In this document: positions 42,373 to 51,668 of the stretch, in pieces
Layout: every line of letters starts with the position of its first letter
Numbering within the stretch: the first letter of the stretch is position 1
DNA from: [Clostridium] asparagiforme DSM 15981
Lineage (GTDB): Bacteria; Bacillota; Clostridia; Lachnospirales; Lachnospiraceae
Direction of reading: 5' to 3'
Length of the DNA stretch: 64,000 nucleotides
Assembly: GCA_025149125.1 (NCBI GenBank)
Contig: CP102272.1
Coordinates: 1,922,001 to 1,986,000 of the forward strand
Translations under genes and position numbers: made by a program
The notes under the pieces: model-generated
Database searches by the model: none
What the model saw: the letters and a program-made list of their open reading frames with translations, nothing else
Told to the model about the DNA's origin: nothing

Positions 42373-42380
42373 TTCCATAA

Positions 42381-42398
42381 TGCAACACATCTGCAACA
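42381..42398. promoter_or_regulatory. Activator-binding candidate: two TGCAACA repeats
   Basis: TGCAACA occurs at 42381-42387 and 42392-42398, spaced 11 bp (one helical turn). The same motif occurs as a dyad at 44434-44451. The repeats are about 255 bp upstream of the minus-strand sigma-54 promoter. Confidence 0.6.
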
Positions 42399-42426
42399 TT
42401 TTACCAACATATCAGGAGGTGTCCGT

Positions 42427-44394
42427 ATGAAACAGGAGGGGGGCAGGCCGGCGAAGACGCGGCTGCTGTTTGTGGTGCCGTACCCGGAGCTGAAGGAGAA
42501 GGCGGAGTTTGTGGTCCGCAACTACCCGGAGCGCAGCCGGATCGCGGTGGATATCCGGGTTCTGACGGTGGAGGAGATGCCGGAGAAAATGGACGTGAGC
42601 GCCTATGACGCGGTGATCGCAAGGGGGTATTCGGCTCAGAAGATCCGCCAGCTTGCGGATCAGGTGCCGGTGATCGGCCTGGAAATTTCCGGCTACGACA
42701 TTGTCCGGGCTATTATGGAGTGCAAGGAATTGGCCAATCCGGGAAAGATTGCGGTGATCAGCCCGGACGGGCCGCTCTACGAGGTGGAAGCGGTGTGCGG
42801 CCATTTCGGCTGTCAGGCCAGGGCCTATAGGACCACCCGCCCGGAGGAGCTGGTCCAAGTGATCCGCCGGGCCAGGGAGGAGGGCTGCGACGCGGCGATC
42901 GGCGGCTATTCCGTGAACCTGTACGCAAAACAGGAGGGGATGCCCTCGGTGGTGATCCGCACCGGCGAGGACACGATCCGTCAGGCCCTGGGCGAGGCGG
43001 TTCGGATCGTGGAGCAGATCCGCAAGGAGCAGGTGGTGTCCCAGACCTACAAAACCATCATCTACGCCTCCAAAGAGGGGATTCTCTATGTGGACAGCCG
43101 GGGAATCATCCAGGTGCGCAACCGGGTGATCCGGGAAATGGAGGGAAATAACAGCCTGATGCACCGGAAGCTGGAGGAGGTGATTCCGTTTTTTGCGGAG
43201 CCGTTTCGGGAGGCGGTGGCCACCGGGCGGGAGGTCAGCGGGAAAATTTATACGTTTCCCCAGACCCGGATCACGGTTTCCGCGGAATTTACCCCGGTGG
43301 TGGTAGGGCGGAAGGTGGCGGGCGTGGTGGTCAACGTGTCCGATATCACGAAGATACAGGAGATGGAGGGCAAGATCCGCCGGAAAATGGGGGAGAAAGG
43401 TCTGAGAGCCAGATATACCTTCGACGACATTATCCATGAGAGCGCGGTGATGGAGGAGACCATCGCCCAGGCCCGCCGGTACGCGGCCTCGGAGGCCAAT
43501 GTGATGATTCTCGGGGAGACGGGCACCGGCAAGGAGCTGTTCGCTCAGAGCATCCACAACGCCAGCCAGCGCAAGAACGGTCCCTTTGTGGCCATCAACT
43601 GCGCGGCCCTGCCTGAGAATCTGCTGGAGAGCGAGCTGTTCGGCTACGTGGAGGGGGCGTTCACGGGGACGGCCAAGGGCGGGAAAATGGGTCTGTTCGA
43701 GCAGGCTCACGGCGGAACCCTATTCCTGGACGAGATTGGGGAAATCTCCCTGGCCATCCAGACCAAGCTGTTGCGCGCCCTCCAGGAGCGGGAGGTGCGG
43801 CGCATCGGGGACGATAAGGTAATCTCGGTCAACGTGCGGATTATCTCGGCCACCAACAAGAACCTGACGCGGCTGACGGGCCGGGGGGATTTTAGGAGGG
43901 ATTTGATGTACCGGCTGGACGTACTGCGGCTGCTGATCCCCCCGCTGCGCAAGCGGGGCCAGGACGCCTGGCTGCTGTTCGGGCGGCTGCTTGATTCCTA
44001 CGGGGCGGACCGGATGGGCGCGCCCGCCATGGAGCCGGAGGCACTTGCGATGTTTCGCAGCTATCCCTTCCGGGGAAATATCCGGGAGCTGGAAAACGTG
44101 ACGGAGCGCATCATGGTCCTCTGCCGGGGCGGAAGGATCTCCGCGGCGGACATGGAACAGATTCTCTATCCCCGGGACGTGGAGGACGAGGAGCTGCCAG
44201 CGGAGGGAGACGGCGGGCTGAGCGCCGGAACCTGGGAGCGTGAATATAAGAAGGAGCAGCCCTCCGGCGTCAGCGAGCGGGAGCTGATTCTCTGGGGTCT
44301 GAAGCAGTGCCAGGGCAACCAGAGCCGGACGGCAAAGCTGCTGGGAATGGACCGGTCCACCCTTTGGCGGAAGCGGCAGAAATACGGAATTTGA
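42427..44394 (+). CDS. PrpR-type sigma-54-dependent activator
   Basis: A 655-residue enhancer-binding protein. Order: PrpR_N sensor domain (about 10-180), PAS-like domain (about 210-315), AAA+ domain with Walker A GETGTGKE (about 363-370), sigma-54 contact loop GAFTG (410-414), Walker B FLDEIG and the R-finger region, then a Fis-type helix-turn-helix (SRTAKLLGMDRSTLWRKRQK) at the end. PrpR_N domains sense small organic acids or their CoA esters. It sits between two operons that both have perfect sigma-54 promoters, so it very probably activates both. GGAGG precedes ATG 42427. Confidence 0.93.
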   Translation: MKQEGGRPAKTRLLFVVPYPELKEKAEFVVRNYPERSRIAVDIRVLTVEEMPEKMDVSAYDAVIARGYSAQKIRQLADQVPVIGLEISGYDIVRAIMECKELANPGKIAVISPDGPLYEVEAVCGHFGCQARAYRTTRPEELVQVIRRAREEGCDAAIGGYSVNLYAKQEGMPSVVIRTGEDTIRQALGEAVRIVEQIRKEQVVSQTYKTIIYASKEGILYVDSRGIIQVRNRVIREMEGNNSLMHRKLEEVIPFFAEPFREAVATGREVSGKIYTFPQTRITVSAEFTPVVVGRKVAGVVVNVSDITKIQEMEGKIRRKMGEKGLRARYTFDDIIHESAVMEETIAQARRYAASEANVMILGETGTGKELFAQSIHNASQRKNGPFVAINCAALPENLLESELFGYVEGAFTGTAKGGKMGLFEQAHGGTLFLDEIGEISLAIQTKLLRALQEREVRRIGDDKVISVNVRIISATNKNLTRLTGRGDFRRDLMYRLDVLRLLIPPLRKRGQDAWLLFGRLLDSYGADRMGAPAMEPEALAMFRSYPFRGNIRELENVTERIMVLCRGGRISAADMEQILYPRDVEDEELPAEGDGGLSAGTWEREYKKEQPSGVSERELILWGLKQCQGNQSRTAKLLGMDRSTLWRKRQKYGI

Positions 44395-44409
44395 GGCTGT
44401 GCAGGGGAG

Positions 44410-44451
44410 TGTTGCAGAAAATGATGCAGAAACTGTTGCCCATTTGCAACA
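44410..44451. promoter_or_regulatory. Upstream activator site of the peptide operon
   Basis: TGTTGC-N6-GCAACA at 44434-44451 is a perfect dyad, with another TGTTGCA at 44410-44416. It lies about 130-170 bp upstream of the sigma-54 promoter, the usual distance for an enhancer. Confidence 0.68.
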
Positions 44452-44543
44452 AAAAAGAGGCAAGCAGGGTCCGGAATGAGAAAAATCCCGCAGAAAGTTT
44501 GTCATTAATTTATCAGATATAAAAAAATACCAGCAAATAAAAG

Positions 44544-44579
44544 AATTTTCCGCGCCGCGGGGGACGGCGCGGAATTTTT
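44544..44579 (+). terminator. Terminator of the activator gene
   Basis: TTCCGCGCCG (44548-44557) pairs perfectly with CGGCGCGGAA (44565-44574), followed by TTTTT. The last T is also the first base of the sigma-54 promoter. Confidence 0.8.
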
Positions 44580-44594
44580 GGCACTGAAATTGCT
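44579..44594 (+). promoter_or_regulatory. Sigma-54 promoter of the peptide transporter operon
   Basis: TGGCAC-N5-TTGCT, a perfect -24/-12 match, about 88 bp before the first permease start. Confidence 0.9.
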
Positions 44595-44681
44595 TTATTT
44601 AGGTTTATAAACGGCGGCCCGCCTGGCCTACCGGGACTCGCATACGCCGCCGCGCCGTCAAAAAGGGGAAAGGATGGTTTT

Positions 44682-45602
44682 ATGAGAAAATTTATACTAA
44701 AACGATTGTGCACACTGATTCCGGTTTTGATTGTCGTCTCGATTCTGGTGTTTCTGATGGTGCATGTGATGCCCGGGGACCCGGCGCGGATCATGGCCGG
44801 GGACACGGCCACGGAGCAGGATGTGGAGAAGATCCGGGTGGCCTACGGCTTTGACAGGCCGCTGTACGAGCAGTATTTCCGCTACATAAGCAAAGCCCTC
44901 CGGGGTGATTTCGGCACCTCCTTTCGCACCGGGCGTCCGGTGGCCCAGGAGATCGCCATCCGTTTTCCCAACACCATGCTGCTGGCGGTGGCGGCCATTG
45001 TGATCTCCATCGTGTTTGGCATCGGGATCGGGCTCATTTCCGCCACCAAACGGAACTCGATTTTTGACAGCGTCAGTATGGTGCTGGCGCTGGTGGGACT
45101 GTCCATTCCACCCTTTTACCTGGGGCTTATGCTGATGCTGATCTTCTGCGTCATCCTGAAATGGCTTCCCATTACAGCCGAGGTCAGCTTTGTGGGTATG
45201 ATTCTGCCGTCCCTGACGCTGTCGGCCAGAAGCCTTGCCACCATCGCCCGCATGACCCGGTCCAGCATGTTGGAGGTCATGAGCCAGGACTACATCCTGA
45301 CGGCCAAGGCCCAGGGCTTCAACAGCCGGAAGATCATTTTCAGCCATGCGCTGAAAAACGCCATGAACTCCATTGTCACGGTTGCGGGCATCCAGTTCGG
45401 CACATTGCTTGGCGGTTCGGTGATCACGGAGAAGGTGTACGGCTGGCCGGGGCTTGGCGAGCTGGTGATCACGGCCATCAAGGCCAGGGATTTCCCGGTG
45501 GTACAGACGACTATTCTGGTGATCGCGGTGTCCTTTGTGGCGGTGAACCTGTTTGTGGACGTGCTGTACGTGCTGATTAACCCTCGGATCAAATATGTAT
45601 AG
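44682..45602 (+). CDS. Dipeptide/oligopeptide ABC permease (DppB type)
   Basis: A 306-residue inner-membrane permease with six predicted helices, beginning MRKFILKRLCTLIPVLIVVS as DppB/OppB proteins do. The cytoplasmic EAA-like loop is DYILTAKAQGFNSRKIIFSH. It pairs with the DppC-type permease 16 bp downstream. This is the first gene of the sigma-54-driven operon permease-permease-M20 peptidase-ATPase-ATPase-binding protein. Confidence 0.93.
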   Translation: MRKFILKRLCTLIPVLIVVSILVFLMVHVMPGDPARIMAGDTATEQDVEKIRVAYGFDRPLYEQYFRYISKALRGDFGTSFRTGRPVAQEIAIRFPNTMLLAVAAIVISIVFGIGIGLISATKRNSIFDSVSMVLALVGLSIPPFYLGLMLMLIFCVILKWLPITAEVSFVGMILPSLTLSARSLATIARMTRSSMLEVMSQDYILTAKAQGFNSRKIIFSHALKNAMNSIVTVAGIQFGTLLGGSVITEKVYGWPGLGELVITAIKARDFPVVQTTILVIAVSFVAVNLFVDVLYVLINPRIKYV

Positions 45603-45617
45603 GGAGGGAGAGAGATT

Positions 45618-46523
45618 ATGAGCGCAGAGAATCAGAACATGGCCTGCATGCAGTTGCAGGATGAAGATAATGAAGTGGTGGTGGGCAATCAGCTCCGCCG
45701 CATGTGGTACAGCTTCTGCAAGCGCAAGGTGGCGGTGCTGGGGCTGGTGATCGTACTGATCTATATTATCGTTGCGATCTTCGCGCCGCTGCTGGCCCCC
45801 TATGATCCGGTAAAGCAGGATCTGGCCAACATGCTGCAGACGCCCGGACCCAAACACCTGCTGGGAACCGACGAGATGGGCCGGGATATTTTGAGCCGGA
45901 TTATCTACGGGGCGCGGATTTCCATGAAGGTGGGCTTTTACGCGGTGGGCGTGGCCTTTGTGATCGGGATTCCCCTGGGGATTTTCGCCGGATATTTCGG
46001 CGGGAAGGTGGATCTTCTCATCATGCGCGCCATGGACGTGCTGCTGGCATTTCCGGGTATCCTGCTGTCCATCGTGTTCGTCAGCGTGCTGGGCCCCAAT
46101 CTGGACAACGCCATTTTGTCCGTGGGCATTTACACGGTGCCCAATTTCGCCCGGATGGCGCGGGGGGAGACCCTGGCCCTCAGAAACAGCGAGTTTATCG
46201 AAGCGGCCAGAGCCATGGGCTCCGGGGATATCCGCATCGTATTTTCCCATATCCTCATCAATATCGTCTCGCCCATGATCGTCATGGGAACGTTGAGCTT
46301 CGGCACGGCCATTATCACCACCTCGGGCATGGGCTTTCTGGGGATCGGGGCCCAGCCGCCCACGCCGGAATGGGGCGCCATGCTCTCCAGCGGCCGCCAG
46401 TACCTGCTGGTAGCCCCCCACGTGACCACGTACACCGGCCTGGCCATCCTGTTTCTGGTGCTGGGCTTAAACCTTCTGGGCGACGGCCTGCGGGACGTTT
46501 TGGATCCCAAGATGAAGGATTGA
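45618..46523 (+). CDS. Dipeptide/oligopeptide ABC permease (DppC type)
   Basis: A 301-residue permease with the DppC layout. A cytoplasmic N-terminus and first helix are followed by the periplasm-facing LLAPYDPVKQDL and LLGTDEMGRDILSRIIYG, the DppC hallmark. The EAA loop is NSEFIEAARAMGSGD. With the previous gene it forms the membrane channel. AGGGAGG precedes the ATG. Confidence 0.93.
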   Translation: MSAENQNMACMQLQDEDNEVVVGNQLRRMWYSFCKRKVAVLGLVIVLIYIIVAIFAPLLAPYDPVKQDLANMLQTPGPKHLLGTDEMGRDILSRIIYGARISMKVGFYAVGVAFVIGIPLGIFAGYFGGKVDLLIMRAMDVLLAFPGILLSIVFVSVLGPNLDNAILSVGIYTVPNFARMARGETLALRNSEFIEAARAMGSGDIRIVFSHILINIVSPMIVMGTLSFGTAIITTSGMGFLGIGAQPPTPEWGAMLSSGRQYLLVAPHVTTYTGLAILFLVLGLNLLGDGLRDVLDPKMKD

Positions 46524-46544
46524 TATCGAAAGAGGGAGGAGATT

Positions 46545-47915
46545 ATGACGGCAATCAGGGAACAGATATCGGCTTATGTGGACGCCAACGCCGGGCGTCT
46601 GGTGGAGGAGCTGCAGCGCTTTCTGCGCCAGCCCAGTATTTCCACCGTGAACCAGGGTATGGAGGAGTGTGTGGACATGCTCCGGGAAGAGTTGGAGGGT
46701 CTTGGGCTTAAAACGGAGCTTTTACAAGTGGAGGGGGCTTTCCCGGCGGTATTTGCCAGAAGTCCTAAAAAGGGGGAGAAGAAGGAGCTGTTCGTCTACA
46801 ACCACTATGACGTGCAGGACCCCGATCCTCTGGACCAGTGGGCGTCCGATCCCTTTGGGGCGGAAATCCGGGACGGGTATGTGTACGCCCGGGGCGCCAC
46901 GGACGACAAGGGCAATCTCTACGCCAACATGAAGGCGCTGGAGGTTTTGAAGGAGCTTTTGGGGGAGGTTCCGCCGGGAATCAAGCTGTTTGTGGAGGGC
47001 GAGGAGGAGATCGGAAGCCCCAATCTGGAGCGTTATCTCAGCCGTTTTGCGGACGAGCTGCACGCCGACGGGGCGGTGGCCTGCGACCGGGGCGTGCACG
47101 AGTCGGGGCGGCCTCAGATGTATCTCGGCTGTAAGGGTATGGTGCGGGCGGAAATCTCCTGCCGACGGGCCAAGCGGGACGTGCACTCCGGCCAGGCCCC
47201 GCTGATCCCCAACGCGGCCTGGGATCTGCTACGGCTGTTAAATTCTATGATGGACGAAAATCATCACATCACCATACCCGGCTATCTGGACGCGGTGCAG
47301 CCTCCGACGGAGGAGGAGTTGGCGCTGATTGGCACCATTCCCATGGATCTGGGGGATTACAAGGCGGAGTACGCCGTGGACCGGCTGGCGTGCGGGGACA
47401 AGGACGGGGAGGAGCTGGTGAAGGAGCTGCTGTACCGTCCCACCTGCAACATTTCCGGGATCAAAAGCGGATGGACCGGGGAGCGGGGAAAGACCATCGT
47501 GCCCTGCGACGCATGGGTGCGGCTGGATCTGCGTCTGATTAAGGACATGACGGCGGAGGAGGCCGCGAAACGGCTGGAAGCGTTTGTGAAAGCTTCCCCC
47601 TACGGACCCTTTGAGGTGACGGCGGTGTCCAGCATTCCGCCCTACAAGGTTCCGCCAAACGACGAACTGGTGCAGCTGGCCGGACGGCTGGCGAAGGAGG
47701 TGTACGGCCGGGACCCGGTGGTCTGGCCTTATCTGGACGGCACCGCTCCCTTCGGGCTGTTCCCGCGCTACATCGGCGGGGATATCTTCGTCATCGGTCT
47801 GGGAGCGCCCTTCGCCACCGCCAATACCCACGCGCCCAATGAAAACATTAGCATCGAACAGTACCTGACCGGCATCAAGTACATGGCCAATATTTTCTAT
47901 GAATATCTGTGTTAG
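46545..47915 (+). CDS. M20-family metallopeptidase (dipeptidase)
   Basis: A 456-residue M20 peptidase. The two-zinc site is visible: YNHYDVQ (H, D), ARGATDDKG (bridging D), EGEEEIGS (general base E and metal E), a later D (ACDRG) and the final TANTHAPNE histidine. The lid/dimerisation domain spans about 190-320. It lies inside the peptide transporter operon, between permeases and ATPases, which suggests it cleaves the imported di- or oligopeptides in the cytosol. No signal peptide. GGGAGGAG precedes the ATG. Confidence 0.93.
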   Translation: MTAIREQISAYVDANAGRLVEELQRFLRQPSISTVNQGMEECVDMLREELEGLGLKTELLQVEGAFPAVFARSPKKGEKKELFVYNHYDVQDPDPLDQWASDPFGAEIRDGYVYARGATDDKGNLYANMKALEVLKELLGEVPPGIKLFVEGEEEIGSPNLERYLSRFADELHADGAVACDRGVHESGRPQMYLGCKGMVRAEISCRRAKRDVHSGQAPLIPNAAWDLLRLLNSMMDENHHITIPGYLDAVQPPTEEELALIGTIPMDLGDYKAEYAVDRLACGDKDGEELVKELLYRPTCNISGIKSGWTGERGKTIVPCDAWVRLDLRLIKDMTAEEAAKRLEAFVKASPYGPFEVTAVSSIPPYKVPPNDELVQLAGRLAKEVYGRDPVVWPYLDGTAPFGLFPRYIGGDIFVIGLGAPFATANTHAPNENISIEQYLTGIKYMANIFYEYLC

Positions 47916-47972
47916 CGCAGCAGCGCCGGAACATACACCGCGCCGGAGGGCGGCGGCGAAAGGGGAGTGTTT

Positions 47973-48956
47973 ATGAGTGAAAATATATTAGAGATCAAAA
48001 ATCTCAGCGTGGAGTTTTGCACCTTCGACGGTGTGGTGAAGGCCATCAACGGCATGAGCTTTGACGTCCCCCGGGGAAAGACCGTGGGCCTGGTGGGCGA
48101 GACGGGAGCCGGCAAGACGACCACCGCGCTGAGCGTGATGGGCCTGGTGCAGTCGCCTCCCGGCGTGATCACAGAGGGGGAAATCCTCTTTGACGGCGAG
48201 GACCTGCTGAAGGCCGGAGAGGCAAAGCTTCGGAAATACCGGGGAGATAAAATCTCCATGATTTTCCAAAACCCCATGACTTCGCTGAATCCGGTCTACA
48301 CAGTGGGACGGCAGATCGCCAACGTGATCATGCAGCACCAGAACGTGAACAAGGCGGAGGCGGAAAAGCGGGCCGGGGACATGCTGGAGGTGGTGGGAAT
48401 CCCAAGGGAGCGGACGGCCAACTATCCCCACGAGTTCAGCGGGGGTATGCGGCAGCGGGTGTGCATCGCCATGGGGCTGGCCTGCAATCCCAGCCTGCTG
48501 ATCGCCGACGAGCCCACCACGGCCCTGGACGTGACCATCCAGGCACAGATTCTGAATCTGATGAAGGGACTGAAGGATCAGTACGACACCTCCATCATTT
48601 TTATCACCCACGCCCTGGGCGTGGTGGCGGAGATCGCGGACTACGTGGTGGTGGCCTACGCGGGCAGCGTGATTGAGAAGGGGGACATCAAGTCCATTTT
48701 CACCAATCCCCTGCACCCCTACACCAGAGGGCTGTTCGGCTGCCTGCCGGACATCGAGTCCGTGGAGTCCAAACGCCTGCAGATCATTCCGGGCGCCATG
48801 CCCGATCCCATGAACCTGCCCCCGGGCTGCAAGTTCTGTAAGCGCTGCGGCGAGGCCATGGACATCTGCCGGGTGAAGGAGCCGGAAGAAATCCGGGTGG
48901 ACCGCGAGCACATGGTGAAATGCCACAAATATCAAGGAGGCGGCAAAGATGAGTGA
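47973..48956 (+). CDS. Peptide ABC transporter ATPase (DppD type)
   Basis: A 327-residue ATPase. Walker A is GETGAGKTT, the signature is [10 protein letters not shown], and Walker B is [12 protein letters not shown]. The C-terminal oligopeptide-transport extension holds the cysteine cluster ([14 protein letters not shown]) that binds a 4Fe-4S cluster in DppD/OppD homologues. ATG 47973 behind AAAGGGGAG is chosen over GTG 47967. Its end overlaps the next gene by 8 bp, indicating translational coupling. Confidence 0.93.
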   Translation: MSENILEIKNLSVEFCTFDGVVKAINGMSFDVPRGKTVGLVGETGAGKTTTALSVMGLVQSPPGVITEGEILFDGEDLLKAGEAKLRKYRGDKISMIFQNPMTSLNPVYTVGRQIANVIMQHQNVNKAEAEKRAGDMLEVVGIPRERTANYPHEFSGGMRQRVCIAMGLACNPSLLIADEPTTALDVTIQAQILNLMKGLKDQYDTSIIFITHALGVVAEIADYVVVAYAGSVIEKGDIKSIFTNPLHPYTRGLFGCLPDIESVESKRLQIIPGAMPDPMNLPPGCKFCKRCGEAMDICRVKEPEEIRVDREHMVKCHKYQGGGKDE

Positions 48957-49899
48957 GATTCTTCTGGACGTAAAAAATCTCTGTAAGTATTATCCGGTCT
49001 CCGGCGGCACCCTCCACGCGGTGGACGACGTCAGCTTCCACATCAACAAGGGGGAAACGCTGGGGCTGGTGGGGGAGAGCGGCTGCGGGAAATCCACCAT
49101 CGGGCGCACGGTTCTGCGTCTGATTCCACACACCTCGGGGGAGGTCCATTACAAGGGGGAGAACATTCTCGCTTGCTCCCCGGCCAGGCTGCGGTCCCTG
49201 CGCAGGCAGATCCAGATCATTTTCCAGGACCCGTACTCCTGCCTGGACCCGCGCAAGACCATCGGACAGATCATTTCCGAGCCGCTAATCATCAACCGGC
49301 TGGCGGGAAAGAAGGAACTAAACGCCAAGGTGCTGGACCTGATGAGCAAGGGCGGCGTGAGCCGGAAGCTCTACAACGCCTACCCCCACGAGCTGGACGG
49401 GGGCAGGCGGCAGCGGGTAGGGATTATCCGGGCCCTGACCATGAATCCCGAGTTCATTGTCTGCGACGAGCCGGTGTCCTCCCTGGACGTGTCGATCCAG
49501 GCGCAGATTCTCAACCTGCTCCAGGAGATGCAGGAAAATATGGGACTGACCTACCTGTTCATTTCCCACGACCTCAGCGTGGTGCGCCACATCAGCAACC
49601 GCATCATCGTGATGTACCTGGGGAAGATCGTGGAAATCTGCCGGTCCAGGGAGTTGTTCGCCAATCCGGTCCACCCCTACACCAGGGCGCTGCTGTCGGC
49701 GGTTCCCATCGCCAAGTACAATTACAACCGAAGGGAACAGATTCTGCTTAAGGGGGACGTGCCCAGCCCGGTGAATCCGCGGCCCGGCTGCCGGTTCGCC
49801 AACCGGTGCTGGATGGCCAAGGAAATCTGCCACCAGGAGACGCCGGAGTTAAAGAATGTGGGAACAGACCACCAGGCTGCCTGCCATTTTGTGGGGTAG
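48949..49899 (+). CDS. Peptide ABC transporter ATPase (DppF type)
   Basis: A 316-residue ATPase, partner of the DppD-type protein. Walker A is GESGCGKST and Walker B is [12 protein letters not shown]. The signature motif reads LDGGRRQRV rather than LSGGQ; the serine is replaced by aspartate. That serine contacts the ATP gamma phosphate of the partner subunit, so one of the two ATP sites may be weakened, as in asymmetric transporters. The C-terminal extension has [14 protein letters not shown], a partial cysteine cluster. Confidence 0.92.
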   Translation: MSEILLDVKNLCKYYPVSGGTLHAVDDVSFHINKGETLGLVGESGCGKSTIGRTVLRLIPHTSGEVHYKGENILACSPARLRSLRRQIQIIFQDPYSCLDPRKTIGQIISEPLIINRLAGKKELNAKVLDLMSKGGVSRKLYNAYPHELDGGRRQRVGIIRALTMNPEFIVCDEPVSSLDVSIQAQILNLLQEMQENMGLTYLFISHDLSVVRHISNRIIVMYLGKIVEICRSRELFANPVHPYTRALLSAVPIAKYNYNRREQILLKGDVPSPVNPRPGCRFANRCWMAKEICHQETPELKNVGTDHQAACHFVG

Positions 49900-49977
49900 C
49901 GGGTGTGTAAGGGATATAACACTCTAAAGAAAGGAGAGGTATGGGTATTGGCGACAATACGTCATACGAGGGGAAAG

Positions 49978-51582
49978 ATGAAAAAAAGAAATTTGACCAG
50001 GGGATGCGCAGTTTTACTGACACTGACAATGCTGGCGCTGGCGGGCTGCGGCGGAGGAAAGAGCGCGGCTACGGCGGAGAGCCAGGGGGGACAGAACAGC
50101 CCGGCCGCCACTGAGGCGGCGGGAGGCGGGGAAGCTGCGAAAAGTAAGGATTTTGTCTACTGCTGCGGCACGGAGCCGACCACGCTGGATCCCCATCTGA
50201 TCAACGACAACGCCACGGCCAGAGCCGCGTACCAGATTTACGAGACGCTGGTTTACCGCGACACGGATTCCTCCATCAAGCCCAGGCTGGCGGAGAGCTG
50301 GACCACCTCGGATGACGGCACGGTCTGGACCTTCAAGCTGCGCCAAGGCGTTAAATTCCACGACGGGGAAACCTTCAACGCGGAGGCGGTGAAGTACAAT
50401 ATCGAGCGGCTGAAAAATCCCGAAACCGCGGCACCCAAGGCTTCGGTGGTGGATATGGTGAAGAGCGTGGACGTGGTGGACGAATACACGGTGGCTTTCA
50501 CCCTGTCCGAGCCCAGCAGCGTGTTCCTGGCTCAGATCAGCAGCTACACCACGGGCATGTTAAGCCCCAAGTCGGCTGAGAGTCAGGGCAAGGAATTCGG
50601 CCAGCACCCAGTAGGCACCGGCCCCTTAAAGCTGGATTCCTGGGATTACGGCAGCAGCCTGGTGATGACCCGTTTTGACGATTACTGGGGGGAGAAGGCC
50701 ACGGTGGATTCCATCACCTTCCGCATCGTGCCCGAGGACGCCTCCCGGGTGATGATGTTAAAGACCGGCGACGCCGATCTGGTGGCGGGCATTCCGCCGG
50801 TGCAGATCGAGGAACTTCAGAGCGATCCCAACGTGAAGGTGCTGGTGGAGACCGGCTACCGGACCATTTTCCTGGGTATGAACAGCACGGTAAAGCCCCT
50901 GGACGACGTGCGGGTGCGCCAGGCCGTGAACTATGCCATCGACCGGGAATCCATCATCAAGAACGTGATGCGGGACGTGGCCTCCTACCCGGATTCCTTT
51001 ATGGTATCCAATGTGATCGACAACTCGGCCAAGGGGCTGGGCTGCTATGAGTTCGACCAGGAGAAGGCCAAAGCGCTGTTAGCCGAGGCGGGATATGCCG
51101 ACGGCTTTACCCTGACGCTGAGCACGCCGGAAGGCCGTTACGCCATGGACCGTCAGGTGGCGGAGGTGATCCAGGCCATGCTGATGGAAGTGGGCATCAC
51201 GGCGGAGATCAATGTTCTGGACTGGGGCGCTTACAGCGAGCAGGCCACTTCCGGCCAGCACCAGTTCTTCCTTCTGGGCATGGGCTGCCCCACCGGCGAC
51301 CCGGAATTCAACCTGTTTATGAACTTCGGCACCGAAGGCCCCCAGAACTACTCCCGGTTCAGCAATGCTGCCGTGGATCAGCTGCTGACCGAGCAGAGCA
51401 CCATCCTGGACGCCGAGGAGCGCTCCAAGGTGATGTATCAGATTCAGGAGGAATTGAAAAACGACGCCTGCGGCGCGCCGCTGTATTATGAGCAGCAGAC
51501 CTATGGAAGCGGGGCGGATGTGAATGGATTTATTATTTATCCGGATGAGAACGCGAGTATGGCGTATTTGGTGAGGGAATAA
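49978..51582 (+). CDS. Peptide-binding lipoprotein (SBP family 5)
   Basis: A 534-residue extracellular solute-binding protein. The N-terminal lipoprotein signal ends in LALAGC, followed by a low-complexity linker and the family 5 fold (YCCGTEPTTLDPHLIND, then TWTFKLRQGVKFHDGE). It delivers di- or oligopeptides to the transporter. Family 5 also includes glutathione, nickel and sugar-oligomer binders, so the ligand is not certain. ATG 49978 follows GAGGGGAAAG; the longer frame to 49903 is not needed. Confidence 0.9.
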   Translation: MKKRNLTRGCAVLLTLTMLALAGCGGGKSAATAESQGGQNSPAATEAAGGGEAAKSKDFVYCCGTEPTTLDPHLINDNATARAAYQIYETLVYRDTDSSIKPRLAESWTTSDDGTVWTFKLRQGVKFHDGETFNAEAVKYNIERLKNPETAAPKASVVDMVKSVDVVDEYTVAFTLSEPSSVFLAQISSYTTGMLSPKSAESQGKEFGQHPVGTGPLKLDSWDYGSSLVMTRFDDYWGEKATVDSITFRIVPEDASRVMMLKTGDADLVAGIPPVQIEELQSDPNVKVLVETGYRTIFLGMNSTVKPLDDVRVRQAVNYAIDRESIIKNVMRDVASYPDSFMVSNVIDNSAKGLGCYEFDQEKAKALLAEAGYADGFTLTLSTPEGRYAMDRQVAEVIQAMLMEVGITAEINVLDWGAYSEQATSGQHQFFLLGMGCPTGDPEFNLFMNFGTEGPQNYSRFSNAAVDQLLTEQSTILDAEERSKVMYQIQEELKNDACGAPLYYEQQTYGSGADVNGFIIYPDENASMAYLVRE

Positions 51583-51605
51583 CCGCAAAATAGGATTTGG
51601 ATGAT

Positions 51606-51636
51606 AGGGGACGCCGGGTGACGGCGTCCTCTTAAC
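51606..51636 (+). terminator. Terminator after the peptide operon
   Basis: GGACGCC (51609-51615) pairs with GGCGTCC (51623-51629); outer A/T pairs extend the stem. The T-tail (TCTT) is short. Confidence 0.55.
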
Positions 51637-51668
51637 GTGTTTACGGAATGAAAACGGCTGTGGTTACT

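Larger units (their letters stand above)
42068..42426. other. Divergent control region of the sigma-54 regulon
   Basis: This 359-bp gap contains the minus-strand sigma-54 promoter (42112-42127), the sigma-A promoter of the activator (42343-42372) and two TGCAACA repeats (42381-42398). The stretch 42175-42300 is GC-rich with no clear feature. Confidence 0.6.

Noticed and set aside
44697..46421. 574-codon minus-strand frame opposite the two peptide permeases
   Set aside because: Histidine- and glutamine-rich shadow of two membrane proteins with clear homology on the plus strand.
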